Positions 41,132 through 50,368 are shown, counted from the stretch's first letter. The stretch: 64,000 nt of DNA from WHSO01 sp050485485 (GCA_050485485.1 JBJHBM010000007.1:1-64000), one strand, 5' to 3'. Notes: a model not told the origin generated them from the letters alone. Program-made: numbers and translations.

Positions 41132-42688
41132 ATGGATGGAGACAGCCACGGCAGCGCTACCCCACCGGGCAACACCGGCGAGGAAACCGCAAGCCTGGCG
41201 CGCCGGCTGGTGGGGCTCGGGCTCGGTCTTGCGCTGTTCATGGTCATGCTGCTGATGCCGCCGCCCGAGGGCATGACCCCGGCAGGATGGCGGGTCGCCG
41301 CCATCGCCCTGCTGATGGCGGTATTCTGGGTCACCGAGGCAGTGCCTATCGCGGCAACCGCCCTCATCCCCATCGCCGGGTTTCCGCTGCTGGGGGTCTC
41401 CAGCGTCGGCGCCGCAACCGCGCCCTATGCCAACCCATTGGTTTTCCTGTTCATGGGCGGCTTCGTGATCGCGCTGGCGATGGAACGCTGGAACCTGCAC
41501 GTCCGCATCGCGCTGTTCGTCCTGCGCCGCGCAGGGAGCCGCATGGACGGCCTGATCGCAGGGTTCATGGCCGCCACCGCGTTCCTGTCCATGTGGGTGT
41601 CCAATACCGCCACCACCCTGATGATGCTGCCGATCGCGTTGTCGGTCGTGAAGATGCTGGCCGACAGAGCTTCCGGGGCGGCGGGCGGCATCGACGAGGA
41701 CGGCCGGGCACACGGATTTGCGGCGGCATTGTTGCTGTCGGTCGCCTATGGCGCCTCCATCGGCGGGATTGCAACACTAGTGGGTACCCCTCCCAATGCC
41801 TTTCTGGCGGGTTTCATGCTGCAAACGTACGGCCTTGGCATAGGTTTCGGCCAATGGATGGCGGTTGGTTTGCCACTTTCCGTGGTGATGTTGGTTGCGG
41901 TGTGGTGGCTTGTCACGCGCGTCGTGTTCCGGCTCGGAACCGGGACTATCGCCGGCGCCCAGGCGGCCATCGGCCGTCACGCCAGCGCGCAGGGCCCCAT
42001 GAGCCGGGGCGAGAAGCTGACCGCGATCCTGTTCACCACCACCGCGGCCCTGTGGGTGGTGCGCCCCTGGATCGAGGGACTGTTTCCGGGCGGATTTCTC
42101 GACGATACGGTCATCGCCATGACGATGGCGGTGGCCGCTTTCCTGATCCCCGTCGACCTGCGTCGCGGCATTTTTCTCATGAACTGGGAAACCGCCAAGC
42201 GCCTGCCGTGGGGCGTTCTGATCCTGTTCGGCGGCGGGCTCACGCTCGCCAACGCGATCGCGACGACCGGGGTCGCCGAATGGATCGGTGCCCGGCTCAT
42301 ATTCCTGGAAGGCGTGCCGGTGATCGTCGCGATCCTGGTGGTGGTGACGATCATCATTTTCCTGACGGAGCTCACGTCCAACACCGCCACGACCGCGGCG
42401 TTGCTGCCGGTCGTGGCCGTGCTCGCGCTGACGCTTGGAGAGAATCCCCTGCTCCTGGCCGTGCCTGCCGCGCTCGCCGCGAGCTGCGCTTTCATGCTGC
42501 CCGTGGCGACGCCACCCAATGCCATCGTGTTCGCATCCGGCTACCTGACGGTACCGCAGATGGCGCGTGCCGGATTCCTGCTCAACGTCGCCGGCGTGGT
42601 GGTGATCACCGCCTGCGCCTATAGCCTGATGCTGCTGGTTTTCGGCATCGAGCCCGGCACCCCACCCACCTGGGCGCCAGGGGGTTAA
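41132..42688 (+). CDS. SLC13/DASS family anion permease
   Basis: This 518-residue, roughly 11-12 helix inner-membrane permease belongs to the divalent anion:sodium symporter family that takes up dicarboxylates or sulfate with Na+. Both hairpin SNT motifs are intact: SNTATT at 157-162 (in MWVSNTATTLMMLP) and SNTATT at about 416 (in LTSNTATTAALLPVV). VGTPPNAFLAGF and ATPPNAIVFASGYL are the paired binding-site segments. It overlaps the convergent RluC-like gene by 4 bp. C4-dicarboxylates or sulfate are the likeliest substrates; sequence alone does not decide. Confidence 0.92.
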   Translation: MDGDSHGSATPPGNTGEETASLARRLVGLGLGLALFMVMLLMPPPEGMTPAGWRVAAIALLMAVFWVTEAVPIAATALIPIAGFPLLGVSSVGAATAPYANPLVFLFMGGFVIALAMERWNLHVRIALFVLRRAGSRMDGLIAGFMAATAFLSMWVSNTATTLMMLPIALSVVKMLADRASGAAGGIDEDGRAHGFAAALLLSVAYGASIGGIATLVGTPPNAFLAGFMLQTYGLGIGFGQWMAVGLPLSVVMLVAVWWLVTRVVFRLGTGTIAGAQAAIGRHASAQGPMSRGEKLTAILFTTTAALWVVRPWIEGLFPGGFLDDTVIAMTMAVAAFLIPVDLRRGIFLMNWETAKRLPWGVLILFGGGLTLANAIATTGVAEWIGARLIFLEGVPVIVAILVVVTIIIFLTELTSNTATTAALLPVVAVLALTLGENPLLLAVPAALAASCAFMLPVATPPNAIVFASGYLTVPQMARAGFLLNVAGVVVITACAYSLMLLVFGIEPGTPPTWAPGG

Positions 42689-43686
42689 CGGGGGAACGGG
42701 TCGGGGTCGGCCGGAAGCTCGAAACCGAAGGCGTCGAGCGCCGCGTCCATATGCGGCGGCAAAGGCGCGCGCAGGGTGAGCATGCCGCCCGCGGGCTTGG
42801 GAATCTCCAGGAACAGGGCATGCAGATGGAGCCGCTTGGCGAGGCCGCCCCCGGCGACGAAAGCCCCCGTACCGCCATACTTTCCGTCGCCGAGGATGGG
42901 GGTGCCGATGGCGGCCATATGCGCGCGCAGCTGGTGGGTGCGTCCGGTGAGCGGCATCAGCAGCACGAGCGCCGCCTTCTGGGCCGCCGCGTCGGCCACC
43001 TGATAGAGCGTCACCGCGTGCTGGGCGTCTTCGACGTCGCCGACCATCTTCTCGCGCCCGCGTCCGCCCGCTTTTCCGAGGGCAAGGTCGATCCTGCCCT
43101 GGCGCGGGCGCGGCACGCCGACCGTCACGGCCAGGTAGATCTTGCGCGCGTCGCGGGCCCGAAAAGCCCCCGTGAGCGCTTGTGCGGCAGCGCGGTTGCG
43201 GGCCAGAACCAGGACGCCCGAGGTATCCCGGTCGAGGCGGTGAACCAGACGCGGGCGTTCGGACGCGTCGAAACGCAAGGCATCCAGCATGGCGTCGAGG
43301 TGCCGGTGCGTACCCGTGCCGCCTTGCACGGCAAGCCCCGCCGGCTTGTCGATTACCACAAGATCGCCGTCCCGATAGAGAACGCGGTCATGCAATGCCC
43401 TGACGTCAGCGTCTGAAACCCGCGCCGGACGCGGCACCGGCTTGAGTGCCGGCGTGACGCCATCGCGAGGTGCTGCCGCCTGGGCCTGGGGCGGCACGCG
43501 CACCTCCTGGCCCGCCTCGAGCCGAAGCCCGGCCTTGGCGCGCTTACCGTCGATCCGTATCTGCCCAGTGCGCAGCAGCTTCTGGAACTGGCCGAACGCG
43601 ATGCCCGGAAAGCGCTCGCGGAACCAGCGGTCGAGGCGCAACCCGGCATCGGCCTCGGTCACGGCAATGGTCCGGAATGTCGCCAT
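42685..43686 (-). CDS. RluA-family 23S rRNA pseudouridine synthase (RluC-like)
   Basis: The protein isomerises uridines in rRNA or tRNA to pseudouridine. The 333 residues contain an N-terminal S4 RNA-binding domain (about 17-65, RLDRWFRERFPGIAFGQFQ) and the RluA catalytic domain. The catalytic Asp152 is in HRLDRDTSGVLVLARN, and LTGRTHQLRAHMA and IGTPILGDGKYGG also match. The S4 domain favours RluC or RluD; I lean to RluC, whose targets are 23S U955, U2504 and U2580. It follows rarA by 57 bp on the same strand. Confidence 0.92.
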   Translation of the reverse strand: MATFRTIAVTEADAGLRLDRWFRERFPGIAFGQFQKLLRTGQIRIDGKRAKAGLRLEAGQEVRVPPQAQAAAPRDGVTPALKPVPRPARVSDADVRALHDRVLYRDGDLVVIDKPAGLAVQGGTGTHRHLDAMLDALRFDASERPRLVHRLDRDTSGVLVLARNRAAAQALTGAFRARDARKIYLAVTVGVPRPRQGRIDLALGKAGGRGREKMVGDVEDAQHAVTLYQVADAAAQKAALVLLMPLTGRTHQLRAHMAAIGTPILGDGKYGGTGAFVAGGGLAKRLHLHALFLEIPKPAGGMLTLRAPLPPHMDAALDAFGFELPADPDPFPR

Positions 43687-43743
43687 GACCTCAGGCCCAA
43701 GCCCCTGTCGCCCGCTGCCGGCAGTCGGTTCTCGAAAGGGGTT

Positions 43744-45054
43744 TCATTCCTTGTCCTTCGTCCCATCCCCGGCCTCCCGCGCGGCACGGAGCTTGGCCCA
43801 GTACTCGAGACGCTTCGCTACTTCACGTTCGAAGCCACGTTCGCCCGGCCGATAAAAGATCCGGCGTTCCATGTTTTCCGGGAAATAGTTCTGCCCGGAG
43901 AACCCCTCGGCGGTTGCATGATCGTATTCGTAACCCGCCCCGTAACCCAGCTCCGACATCAACCGGGTCGGCGCGTTGAGGATATGTTTCGGCGGCATCA
44001 GAGACCCCGTTTCGCGCGCCGCGCGCCGCGCCGCGCCTTCCGCCTTGTAGGCGGCGTTCGACTTGGGCGCGGTGGCGAGGTAGATCACGGCCTGTACGAT
44101 GGCGAGTTCGCCTTCCGGCGAACCGAGGAAGTCGTAGGCATCCTTGGCCGCAAGCGCCTGATGGAGCGCCTCGGGGTCGGCGAGGCCCACGTCCTCGCTC
44201 GCGAAGCGCACCAGCCGGCGCGCGATATAGAGCGGCGGCTCGCCCGCTTCCAACATGCGGGCGAGCCAATAGAGCGCGGCATCGGCGTCGGAGCCGCGCA
44301 AAGACTTGTGCAGCGCCGAGATCAGATTGTAATGGCCTTCCTGCGCCTTGTCGTAGAGCGGCGCTCGCTTCTGCAGGAGCCGCACGAGGGTTGCCGGATC
44401 GATCGGGGTCGCCGACTTGTAGGCGAACAATTCTTCTGCGAGATTGAGCAGGTAACGCCCGTCGCCGTCGGCCATCGCCTTCAGCGCCTCGCGCGCCTCG
44501 GAGGTCAGGGGCAGCTTTCTCTTCTCGGCAGCCTCAGCCCGCGCCAGGAGGCTCTCGAGCGCCTCCGGCCCGAGCCGATTAAGCACGAAGACCTGGCAGC
44601 GCGACAGCAAGGCTCCGATGATCTCGAACGAGGGGTTCTCCGTCGTCGCGCCGATGAGGATGACCGTGCCGTCCTCGACGTAAGGCAGGAACCCGTCCTG
44701 TTGGGCACGATTGAAGCGATGGATCTCGTCCACGAACAGGAGGGTCCCCTTGCCCATGCCGCGCCGCTTGCGGGCATCGGAAAAGACCCGCTTGAGGTCC
44801 GCGACACCCGAAAACACGGCCGAAAGCGGCTCGAAATGGAGGTCGGTCGCCTGCGCCAGGAGCCGTGCGATGGTCGTCTTGCCGCAGCCGGGCGGCCCCC
44901 ACAGCACCATGCTGGCCAAGCGCCGGGCTGCCACCATGCGCCCGATCGGGCCGTCCGGCCCCAGCAAATGGTCCTGGCCCAGCACTGCGTCGAGAGTCTT
45001 GGGGCGCAGGCGATCTGCAAGTGGACGCGGCGCTTCGGCCTCGAACAGCGTCAC
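43744..45054 (-). CDS. rarA: Replication-associated recombination protein RarA (MgsA)
   Basis: RarA is an AAA+ ATPase related to clamp loaders that acts on stalled forks and ssDNA ends. Walker A is GPPGCGKTT, Walker B is LLFVDEIHRFN, sensor 1 is ATTENPSFE, and the C-terminal MgsA block includes LPPKHIL-like LMPPKHILNAPT and GYEYDHATAEGFSGQNYFPE. The start is given as GTG 45054 (436 aa), which has GGGGGTG upstream; ATG 45084 adds ten residues and has no ribosome site. A terminator for the ribosomal operon lies upstream at 45195-45227, so rarA has its own transcript with rluC-like. Confidence 0.94.
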   Translation of the reverse strand: MTLFEAEAPRPLADRLRPKTLDAVLGQDHLLGPDGPIGRMVAARRLASMVLWGPPGCGKTTIARLLAQATDLHFEPLSAVFSGVADLKRVFSDARKRRGMGKGTLLFVDEIHRFNRAQQDGFLPYVEDGTVILIGATTENPSFEIIGALLSRCQVFVLNRLGPEALESLLARAEAAEKRKLPLTSEAREALKAMADGDGRYLLNLAEELFAYKSATPIDPATLVRLLQKRAPLYDKAQEGHYNLISALHKSLRGSDADAALYWLARMLEAGEPPLYIARRLVRFASEDVGLADPEALHQALAAKDAYDFLGSPEGELAIVQAVIYLATAPKSNAAYKAEGAARRAARETGSLMPPKHILNAPTRLMSELGYGAGYEYDHATAEGFSGQNYFPENMERRIFYRPGERGFEREVAKRLEYWAKLRAAREAGDGTKDKE

Positions 45055-45194
45055 AGCGCACCCCCGACCCGGAATACGGCGCATACGAAAGCCGGCAAAG
45101 GGGCCGCCGACGCCGGCGCCACCCGAAACCTTGCCGCAGTGCGATGCCGAACGGGCTGCATGGAAGGCGATCCTAGAGCATTCCCGGAGGTCTG

Positions 45195-45227
45195 AAAAAA
45201 CGAAAAGGCAGCCCGGAGGCTGCCTTT
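45195..45227 (-). terminator. Rho-independent terminator after rplQ (end of alpha operon)
   Basis: On the minus strand a 10-bp perfect stem (45218-45227 with 45204-45213) with a 4-base loop is followed by TTTTCGTTTTTT down to 45195. It lies 24 bp after the rplQ stop and ends the long ribosomal block. Confidence 0.93.
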
Positions 45228-45250
45228 CGGAGGTGTGTGCGGGCCTTGGA

Positions 45251-45682
45251 TCAGGCTTGGGCCGCGGCCTCTTCCTCCTCGGCGCTCTCGACCGGACCGG
45301 AATCCTGGCCCTTGGCCTCGGGATCGCGATCCACCAGCTCGATCACCGCCATCGGCGCGGCATCGCCGTAGCGAAAGCCGGCCTTGAGGACGCGGGTATA
45401 GCCGCCCTGACGTTCCGCGTAGCGCGGCGCAAGGGTGTCGAACAGCTTGGCGGCAAGTGCGGTGTCGCCCCCCAGCACGGAAAGCGCCTGGCGCCGGGCA
45501 TGCAGGTTGCCCCGCTTGCCGAGCGTGATCAGCCGGTCCACCAGCGGGCGCAACTCCTTCGCCTTGGGCAGGGTGGTCTTGATCTGCTCGTGCTTCACGA
45601 GCGCCGCGGCCATGTTGTTGAACATGGCCTTGCGGTGGGACGAGGTCCGGTTCAGCTTCCGGCCGCTCAGACGATGACGCAT
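45251..45682 (-). CDS. rplQ: 50S ribosomal protein L17
   Basis: L17 (143 aa) lines the polypeptide exit area of the large subunit. MRHRLSGRKLNRTSSHRK is the family N-terminus, reached from ATG 45682 with GGAGAG upstream; longer in-frame starts lack it. The last 25 residues are an acidic, Glu/Ala-rich tail beyond the conserved fold. It follows rpoA by 38 bp and is the last gene of the alpha operon. Confidence 0.97.
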   Translation of the reverse strand: MRHRLSGRKLNRTSSHRKAMFNNMAAALVKHEQIKTTLPKAKELRPLVDRLITLGKRGNLHARRQALSVLGGDTALAAKLFDTLAPRYAERQGGYTRVLKAGFRYGDAAPMAVIELVDRDPEAKGQDSGPVESAEEEEAAAQA

Positions 45683-45720
45683 CACACTCTCTCCAGTTGC
45701 GGGCTCTAGGAGCCTGCGTC

Positions 45721-46737
45721 CTAGTAGGGCTCCTCGAGCCGCTTGGCAAGTTCCTCGATATTCTCGGGCGGCCAATCGGGAATCTCTATGCCGAGATGGA
45801 GCCCCATCTGGGCGAGGACTTCCTTGATCTCGTTGAGAGACTTGCGACCGAAATTGGGGGTGCGCAGCATCTCCGCCTCGGTCTTCTGGACCAGGTCGCC
45901 GATATAGACGATGTTGTCGTTCTTGAGGCAGTTAGCGGAACGCACCGAAAGCTCCAGCTCCTCGACCTTACGCAACAGGTTCTTGTTGAACGCGGGCTCC
46001 TGGGGACGCTCCTCGGCGACCGAGGTGGTCGGCTCCTCGAAATTGATGAAGAGCTGAAGCTGGTCCTGCAGGATACGCGCGGCGAGCGCCACGGCATCCT
46101 CCGGCGACACCGTGCCGTTGGTCTCAAGGTCCAGCGAAAGCTTGTCGTAGTCGGTAACCTGACCGACGCGGGTGTTCTCGACCCGATAGGCGACCTTGCG
46201 CACGGGCGAATAGATCGCATCCACAGGAATCAGGCCGATAGGGGCGTCTTCGGGACGGTTCAGTGCCGCGGGCACATAGCCCTTGCCCGTGCGTACGGTA
46301 AGCTCCATCGAGAGATTGGCGCCCTTATCGAGGGTGCACAGCACGAGATCCTTGTTGAGAATCTCGACGCCGCCCGGGCACTGGATCTGGCCGGCCGTCA
46401 CCTCGCCCGGGCCGGTCGCCTTCAGGCTGAGGCGGTGCGGGCCATCTGTGGCGGTGCGGATGGCAAGCTCCTTGATATTGAGGACGATGTCGGTCACGTC
46501 CTCACGCACGCCTGGAATCGAGGAGAACTCGTGCAGTATTCCGTCAATGTGGATCGCCGTCACCGACGCGCCCTGCAACGAGGACAGCAGGATGCGCCGA
46601 AGCGCATTGCCCAGGGTGAGGCCGAAACCACGCTCAAGCGGCTCCGCGACGACCGTTGCGGTACGGCTGGGATCCTTGCCGGACTCCACATTGAGCTTGT
46701 TCGGCTTAATCAGTTCGGTCCAGTTCTTCTGAATCAC
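45721..46737 (-). CDS. rpoA: DNA-directed RNA polymerase subunit alpha
   Basis: The alpha subunit (338 aa) dimerises to nucleate RNA polymerase assembly. The N-terminal domain (about 1-232) includes GFGLTLGNALRRILLSSLQGA and the dimer interface. A flexible linker leads to the CTD (about 250-330), which contacts UP elements and activators (SVRSANCLKNDNIVYIGDLV). The start is GTG 46737 with GAGGT 7 bases upstream. 124 bp separate it from rpsK; that gap holds no gene. rpsD, which lies just before rpoA in E. coli, is absent, as in other alphaproteobacteria. Confidence 0.98.
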   Translation of the reverse strand: MIQKNWTELIKPNKLNVESGKDPSRTATVVAEPLERGFGLTLGNALRRILLSSLQGASVTAIHIDGILHEFSSIPGVREDVTDIVLNIKELAIRTATDGPHRLSLKATGPGEVTAGQIQCPGGVEILNKDLVLCTLDKGANLSMELTVRTGKGYVPAALNRPEDAPIGLIPVDAIYSPVRKVAYRVENTRVGQVTDYDKLSLDLETNGTVSPEDAVALAARILQDQLQLFINFEEPTTSVAEERPQEPAFNKNLLRKVEELELSVRSANCLKNDNIVYIGDLVQKTEAEMLRTPNFGRKSLNEIKEVLAQMGLHLGIEIPDWPPENIEELAKRLEEPY

Positions 46738-46861
46738 CAGTGTGACCTCATCTTGACGGCACGTCGCCGTGGGATTGGGCCTTCACGCCGTGGCCAGGGC
46801 AGCCCGGGCGGAAAACCGCGTCAGCCCCGCACTCGGGCGGCGGGCCGACCTGGAACGCAGA

Positions 46862-47257
46862 TCAGACGCGACGCCGCTTGGGCGGACGACAACCGTTGTG
46901 CGGGATCGGGGTTACGTCGCGGATCGACAGAATGGTAAAGCCCACCGACTGCAATGCACGCAGCGCCGACTCGCGGCCCGAGCCCGGCCCCTTGACTTCG
47001 ACTTCGAGGGTCCGCATGCCGTGTTCCATCGCCTTGCGGCCCGCATCCTCCGCGGCCATCTGCGCGGCATAAGGTGTGGACTTGCGCGACCCCTTGAATC
47101 CCTGGGAGCCTGCCGACGACCAGGCAATGGCATTGCCCTGCGCGTCGGTAATCGTGATCATGGTATTGTTGAAGCTTGCGTTCACGTGTGCGACGCCGGA
47201 AGCGATGTTCTTGCGGTCGCGGCGGCGTGTACGCGCGCCAGTGGGAGGTGTCGCCAT
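46862..47257 (-). CDS. rpsK: 30S ribosomal protein S11
   Basis: S11 (131 aa) sits on the platform of the small subunit near the mRNA exit. The body NIASGVAHVNASFNNTMITI and the C-terminal RDVTPIPHNGCRPPKRRRV are invariant-type. It is 25 bp after rpsM in the order rpsM-rpsK-rpoA-rplQ. The N-terminus is short and basic as usual. Confidence 0.98.
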   Translation of the reverse strand: MATPPTGARTRRRDRKNIASGVAHVNASFNNTMITITDAQGNAIAWSSAGSQGFKGSRKSTPYAAQMAAEDAGRKAMEHGMRTLEVEVKGPGSGRESALRALQSVGFTILSIRDVTPIPHNGCRPPKRRRV

Positions 47258-47282
47258 TGTCCGTTCCTAAACGAGTATTGCC

Positions 47283-47657
47283 TTAAGCCGGCTTCTTCTT
47301 GCCGGCAATCGGCCGCGCCTTGCCCTTGCGGGTACGGGCGTTCGTGTGAGTTCTCTGACCGTGGACCGGAAGGCCCTTGCGGTGCCTGAGGCCGCGATAG
47401 CAACCGAGGTCCATCAGCCGCTTGATGTTCATGGCGGCGGTACGCCGCAGATCGCCTTCGACAGTGTAGTCGTTGTCGATGATCTCACGGATGCGGATGA
47501 CCTCGTCGTCCGTCAACTGATGCACGCGCTGCACGGCGGGGATTCCGGCCTTCTGGCAGATGTCCTTCGCCAGACGGGGCCCGATGCCGTGGATATAGGT
47601 AAGCGCGATCTCGACCCGCTTCTCGGTCGGAATGTTAACGCCAGCAATGCGCGCCAA
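47283..47657 (-). CDS. rpsM: 30S ribosomal protein S13
   Basis: S13 (124 aa) is at the head of the small subunit and contacts the P-site tRNA and the large subunit. I place the start at TTG 47657, which gives the universal N-terminus (M)ARIAGVNIP and has GGGAG 8 bases upstream. A TTG at 47672 in the same frame would add five unconserved residues and remove this ribosome site. The tail RKGKARPIAGKKK is the normal tRNA-contacting extension. A near-consensus promoter lies just upstream. Confidence 0.96.
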   Translation of the reverse strand: MARIAGVNIPTEKRVEIALTYIHGIGPRLAKDICQKAGIPAVQRVHQLTDDEVIRIREIIDNDYTVEGDLRRTAAMNIKRLMDLGCYRGLRHRKGLPVHGQRTHTNARTRKGKARPIAGKKKPA

Positions 47658-47723
47658 GTGTCTGACTCCCAATCAAAAACAGGTTATGTCGGAATCGCCC
47701 GCGGGCCCTCGAAAAGGCGTGCG

Positions 47724-47751
47724 ATTATAGAAAAACCGGGCCTCAAGTCAA
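47724..47751 (-). promoter_or_regulatory. Near-consensus internal promoter for rpsM-rpsK-rpoA-rplQ
   Basis: On the minus strand TTGACT (47746-47751) and a perfect TATAAT (47724-47729) are 16 bp apart, in the 114-bp gap between adk and rpsM. Transcription would begin near 47717, about 60 bases before the rpsM start. This is the best-matching promoter I found in the window. Confidence 0.82.
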
Positions 47752-47771
47752 CTGCCCAAACCCCATGATTT

Positions 47772-48422
47772 TCAAGCATTTCCCATTATCCCGTCGAGCG
47801 CCGCCGCGACCGCCTCTATGGAAGCCATGCCGTCGACCGATTTGAGGGCCCCCCGGGCCTCGTAATAGGGCAGCAGGGGGGCGGTCTGGGCGTGGTAGGC
47901 CTTGAGGCGCGCCGCCACGGTTTCGGCGTTGTCGTCCTTGCGACGGATGAATTCCGTGCTCCCACACACGTCGCAGATACCCGGCATCCTGGGCCGGAGA
48001 TTGGTATCATGGTAGCCGGCGCCGCACTTGGCGCAGGTGTAACGCCCGGCGATCCGTTCCACCAAGGCGGCATCGTCCACCTTGAGCTCGATCACATGGT
48101 CGAGGCGCAACCCCTTTTCGACCAGCATCCGATCCAGCGCCTCGGCCTGGGGCACGGTGCGGGGAAAACCGTCCAGGATGAAGCCACCGGCACAATCGGG
48201 CTGCTCGATGCGTGCCGCGATCATCTCGATCATGATGTCGTCCGGCACGAGATCTCCACGCTCCATGATCGCCTTGACCTCCTGCCCGAGCGGACTGCCC
48301 GACGCGACGGCGGTACGCAGCATGTCTCCGGTCGAAAGCTGCTTGAGGCCATATGCCTGCTCCAACCGGCTTGCCTGAGTCCCCTTGCCCGCCCCGGGAG
48401 GTCCGAGAAGGATCAGGTTCAT
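47772..48422 (-). CDS. adk: Adenylate kinase
   Basis: Adk interconverts ATP, ADP and AMP (2 ADP to ATP + AMP). The 216-residue long form has the P-loop GPPGAGKGT at 7-15, the AMP-binding LSTGDMLR, the FILDGFPRT signature, and a LID domain with a four-cysteine zinc site (Cys130, 133, 150, 153). The ATG overlaps the secY stop by one base, so translation is coupled. It lies at its usual place between secY and the rpsM group; map and infA are absent. Confidence 0.97.
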   Translation of the reverse strand: MNLILLGPPGAGKGTQASRLEQAYGLKQLSTGDMLRTAVASGSPLGQEVKAIMERGDLVPDDIMIEMIAARIEQPDCAGGFILDGFPRTVPQAEALDRMLVEKGLRLDHVIELKVDDAALVERIAGRYTCAKCGAGYHDTNLRPRMPGICDVCGSTEFIRRKDDNAETVAARLKAYHAQTAPLLPYYEARGALKSVDGMASIEAVAAALDGIMGNA

Positions 48423-49762
48423 CAGCGCCGCCCGCGCAGACGGGATTTCTTGATCAGGCCCTCGTACTGGTGAGCCAGCAGGTGCGACTGGACCTGCGCA
48501 ACCGTATCCATCGTCACGGTCACCACGATCAGCAGGCTCGTGCCACCGAAATAGAACGGAACAGCGAGGCGCGAGATCAGGAATTCCGGCAACAGACAGA
48601 CCGCCGCGAGATACATGGAGCCCACCACGGTAAGACGCGTCAGTACGTAGTCGAGGTAGTCGGCCGTGTTCTTGCCCGGCCGGATACCCGGCACGAAGCC
48701 GCCGTACTTCTTGAGGTTGTCGGCGGTGTCCACCGGGTTGAACACGACTGCCGTGTAGAAGAAGGCGAAGAAGATGATCATCGCCGCATAGAGAATCAGA
48801 TAGAGCGGCTGGCCATGACCCAGCAAGGCTGTCATGGAGGTGAACCACTCCGGCCCCTCGCCGGCGGAAAAACCGGCGATCGTCATCGGCATCAGCAGCA
48901 GCGAGGACGCGAAGATCGGCGGGATGACGCCCGGGGTATTGAGCTTGAGGGGCAGATGCGAGCTCTCGCCCCCGTACATGCGGTTGCCCACTTGTCGTTT
49001 CGGGTACTGCACGACGATCCGGCGCTGGGCGCGCTCGATGAACACGATAAAGGTGATGACCGCGACCGCCATGATCAGGATCAGGACGATCACGAGGGCC
49101 GAGAGGGCGCCGGTGCGGCCGAGTTCGAGCGTCGCAGCGAGCGCCGACGGCAGTTCGGCGATGATACCCGCGAAAATGATGAGCGAAATGCCGTTGCCGA
49201 CGCCACGCGCCGTGATCTGCTCGCCGAGCCACATCAGGAACATGGTGCCGCCGACCAGGGTGATCACCGTGGTCGCACGGAAGAATGCGCCAGGACTGGG
49301 CACCGCCGGTCCAATGGAGGAGGACATGCTTTCCATCCCGATCGCGATGCCGTAGGCCTGCACCGCGGCCAACAAGACGGTCCCGTAGCGCGTGTACTGA
49401 TTGATCTTCTTCTGGCCCTGCTCGCCTTCCTTCTTAAGCGCCTCGAGCTTGGGCGAGACGCTGGTCATTAGCTGCATGATGATGGCGGCGGAGATGTAGG
49501 GCATGATCGAGAGCGCGAAAATCGTCATGCGCTCGAGCGCGCCACCCGCGAACATGTTGAACATGCCGAGAATGCCCGAAGCCTGCTGGCGGAAGATGTC
49601 CGCCATGATCTGCGGGTCGATGCCGGGCAGCGGGATGTAGGTGCCGAGGCGATAGATGATCAGCACGCCAAGGGTGAACCAGATGCGCTTCTTCAGCTCC
49701 GTCGCCTTGGCGAAAGCGGCGAAGTTGATGTTTGCGGCTAGCTGTTCAGCAGCGGAGGCCAT
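48422..49762 (-). CDS. secY: Protein translocase subunit SecY
   Basis: SecY (446 aa) is the ten-helix channel of the Sec translocon in the inner membrane. Typical elements are RIWFTLGVLIIYRLGTYIPL at the N-terminus, plug-region sequence around GGALERMTIFALSIMPYISA, the cytoplasmic ER(AR)RIVVQYPKRQ loop and the C-terminal VTMDTVAQVQSHLLAHQYEG. GGAGGGC precedes the ATG. It is cotranscribed with rplO upstream and adk downstream. Confidence 0.98.
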   Translation of the reverse strand: MASAAEQLAANINFAAFAKATELKKRIWFTLGVLIIYRLGTYIPLPGIDPQIMADIFRQQASGILGMFNMFAGGALERMTIFALSIMPYISAAIIMQLMTSVSPKLEALKKEGEQGQKKINQYTRYGTVLLAAVQAYGIAIGMESMSSSIGPAVPSPGAFFRATTVITLVGGTMFLMWLGEQITARGVGNGISLIIFAGIIAELPSALAATLELGRTGALSALVIVLILIMAVAVITFIVFIERAQRRIVVQYPKRQVGNRMYGGESSHLPLKLNTPGVIPPIFASSLLLMPMTIAGFSAGEGPEWFTSMTALLGHGQPLYLILYAAMIIFFAFFYTAVVFNPVDTADNLKKYGGFVPGIRPGKNTADYLDYVLTRLTVVGSMYLAAVCLLPEFLISRLAVPFYFGGTSLLIVVTVTMDTVAQVQSHLLAHQYEGLIKKSRLRGRR

Positions 49763-49816
49763 GTGCCCTCCTCATCCAGAAAACGGCGGCGCGGGCGACC
49801 AGCCCGCGCCGACAAG

Positions 49817-50368
49817 CTACTCGGCCTGGGCCGGCGTCTCGGAGGCGGCACGACGGGCGGCCTTGCGGCCACGGCTGCCCTTGGGCGGGCGCTTTTCACG
49901 CGTGCCCGGCATGCGTCCAGCTTCGACCGTACCGCCAGCGGCTTCGACCGCCGCGATCGCGGGGCGGGTCGCACCCGCGACCTTGAGATTGAGCTTCGCG
50001 GTGAGCGTGCCGTTGCCGAGCACACGCACGCCATCACGCAGATGGCTCACGATGCCGGCCGCCAGGATCGCCTCCTCGGTGACCGTCTGAGCCGCATCGA
50101 GGCGTTTCGAATCCACCGCCGCCTGCAGATCGTCGAGCCCGACTTCGGCGAACCGCTTGGCCGAAATATTGTTGAACCCGCGCTTGGGCAGGCGCCGATG
50201 GATCGGCATCTGGCCGCCTTCAAAGCCTTTGATCGCCACGCCCTCGCGTGACTTCTGGCCCTTCACGCCGCGCCCGCCGGTCTTACCCTTGCCGGAGCCG
50301 ATACCGCGGCCGACACGGATACGACCCTTGCGGGCACCCGGGCGATCGGAAATCTCGTTGAGTCTCAT
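49817..50368 (-). CDS. rplO: 50S ribosomal protein L15
   Basis: L15 (183 aa) is an rRNA-binding assembly protein of the large subunit. MRLNEISDRPGARKGRIRVG and the Gly-rich GKTGGRGVKGQKSREGV loop are canonical. It carries a basic tail of about 30 residues (KRPPKGSRGRKAARRA) past the normal end, common in alphaproteobacteria. ATG 50368 follows GAGGA; the frame is open 16 codons further without a site. Confidence 0.97.
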   Translation of the reverse strand: MRLNEISDRPGARKGRIRVGRGIGSGKGKTGGRGVKGQKSREGVAIKGFEGGQMPIHRRLPKRGFNNISAKRFAEVGLDDLQAAVDSKRLDAAQTVTEEAILAAGIVSHLRDGVRVLGNGTLTAKLNLKVAGATRPAIAAVEAAGGTVEAGRMPGTREKRPPKGSRGRKAARRAASETPAQAE

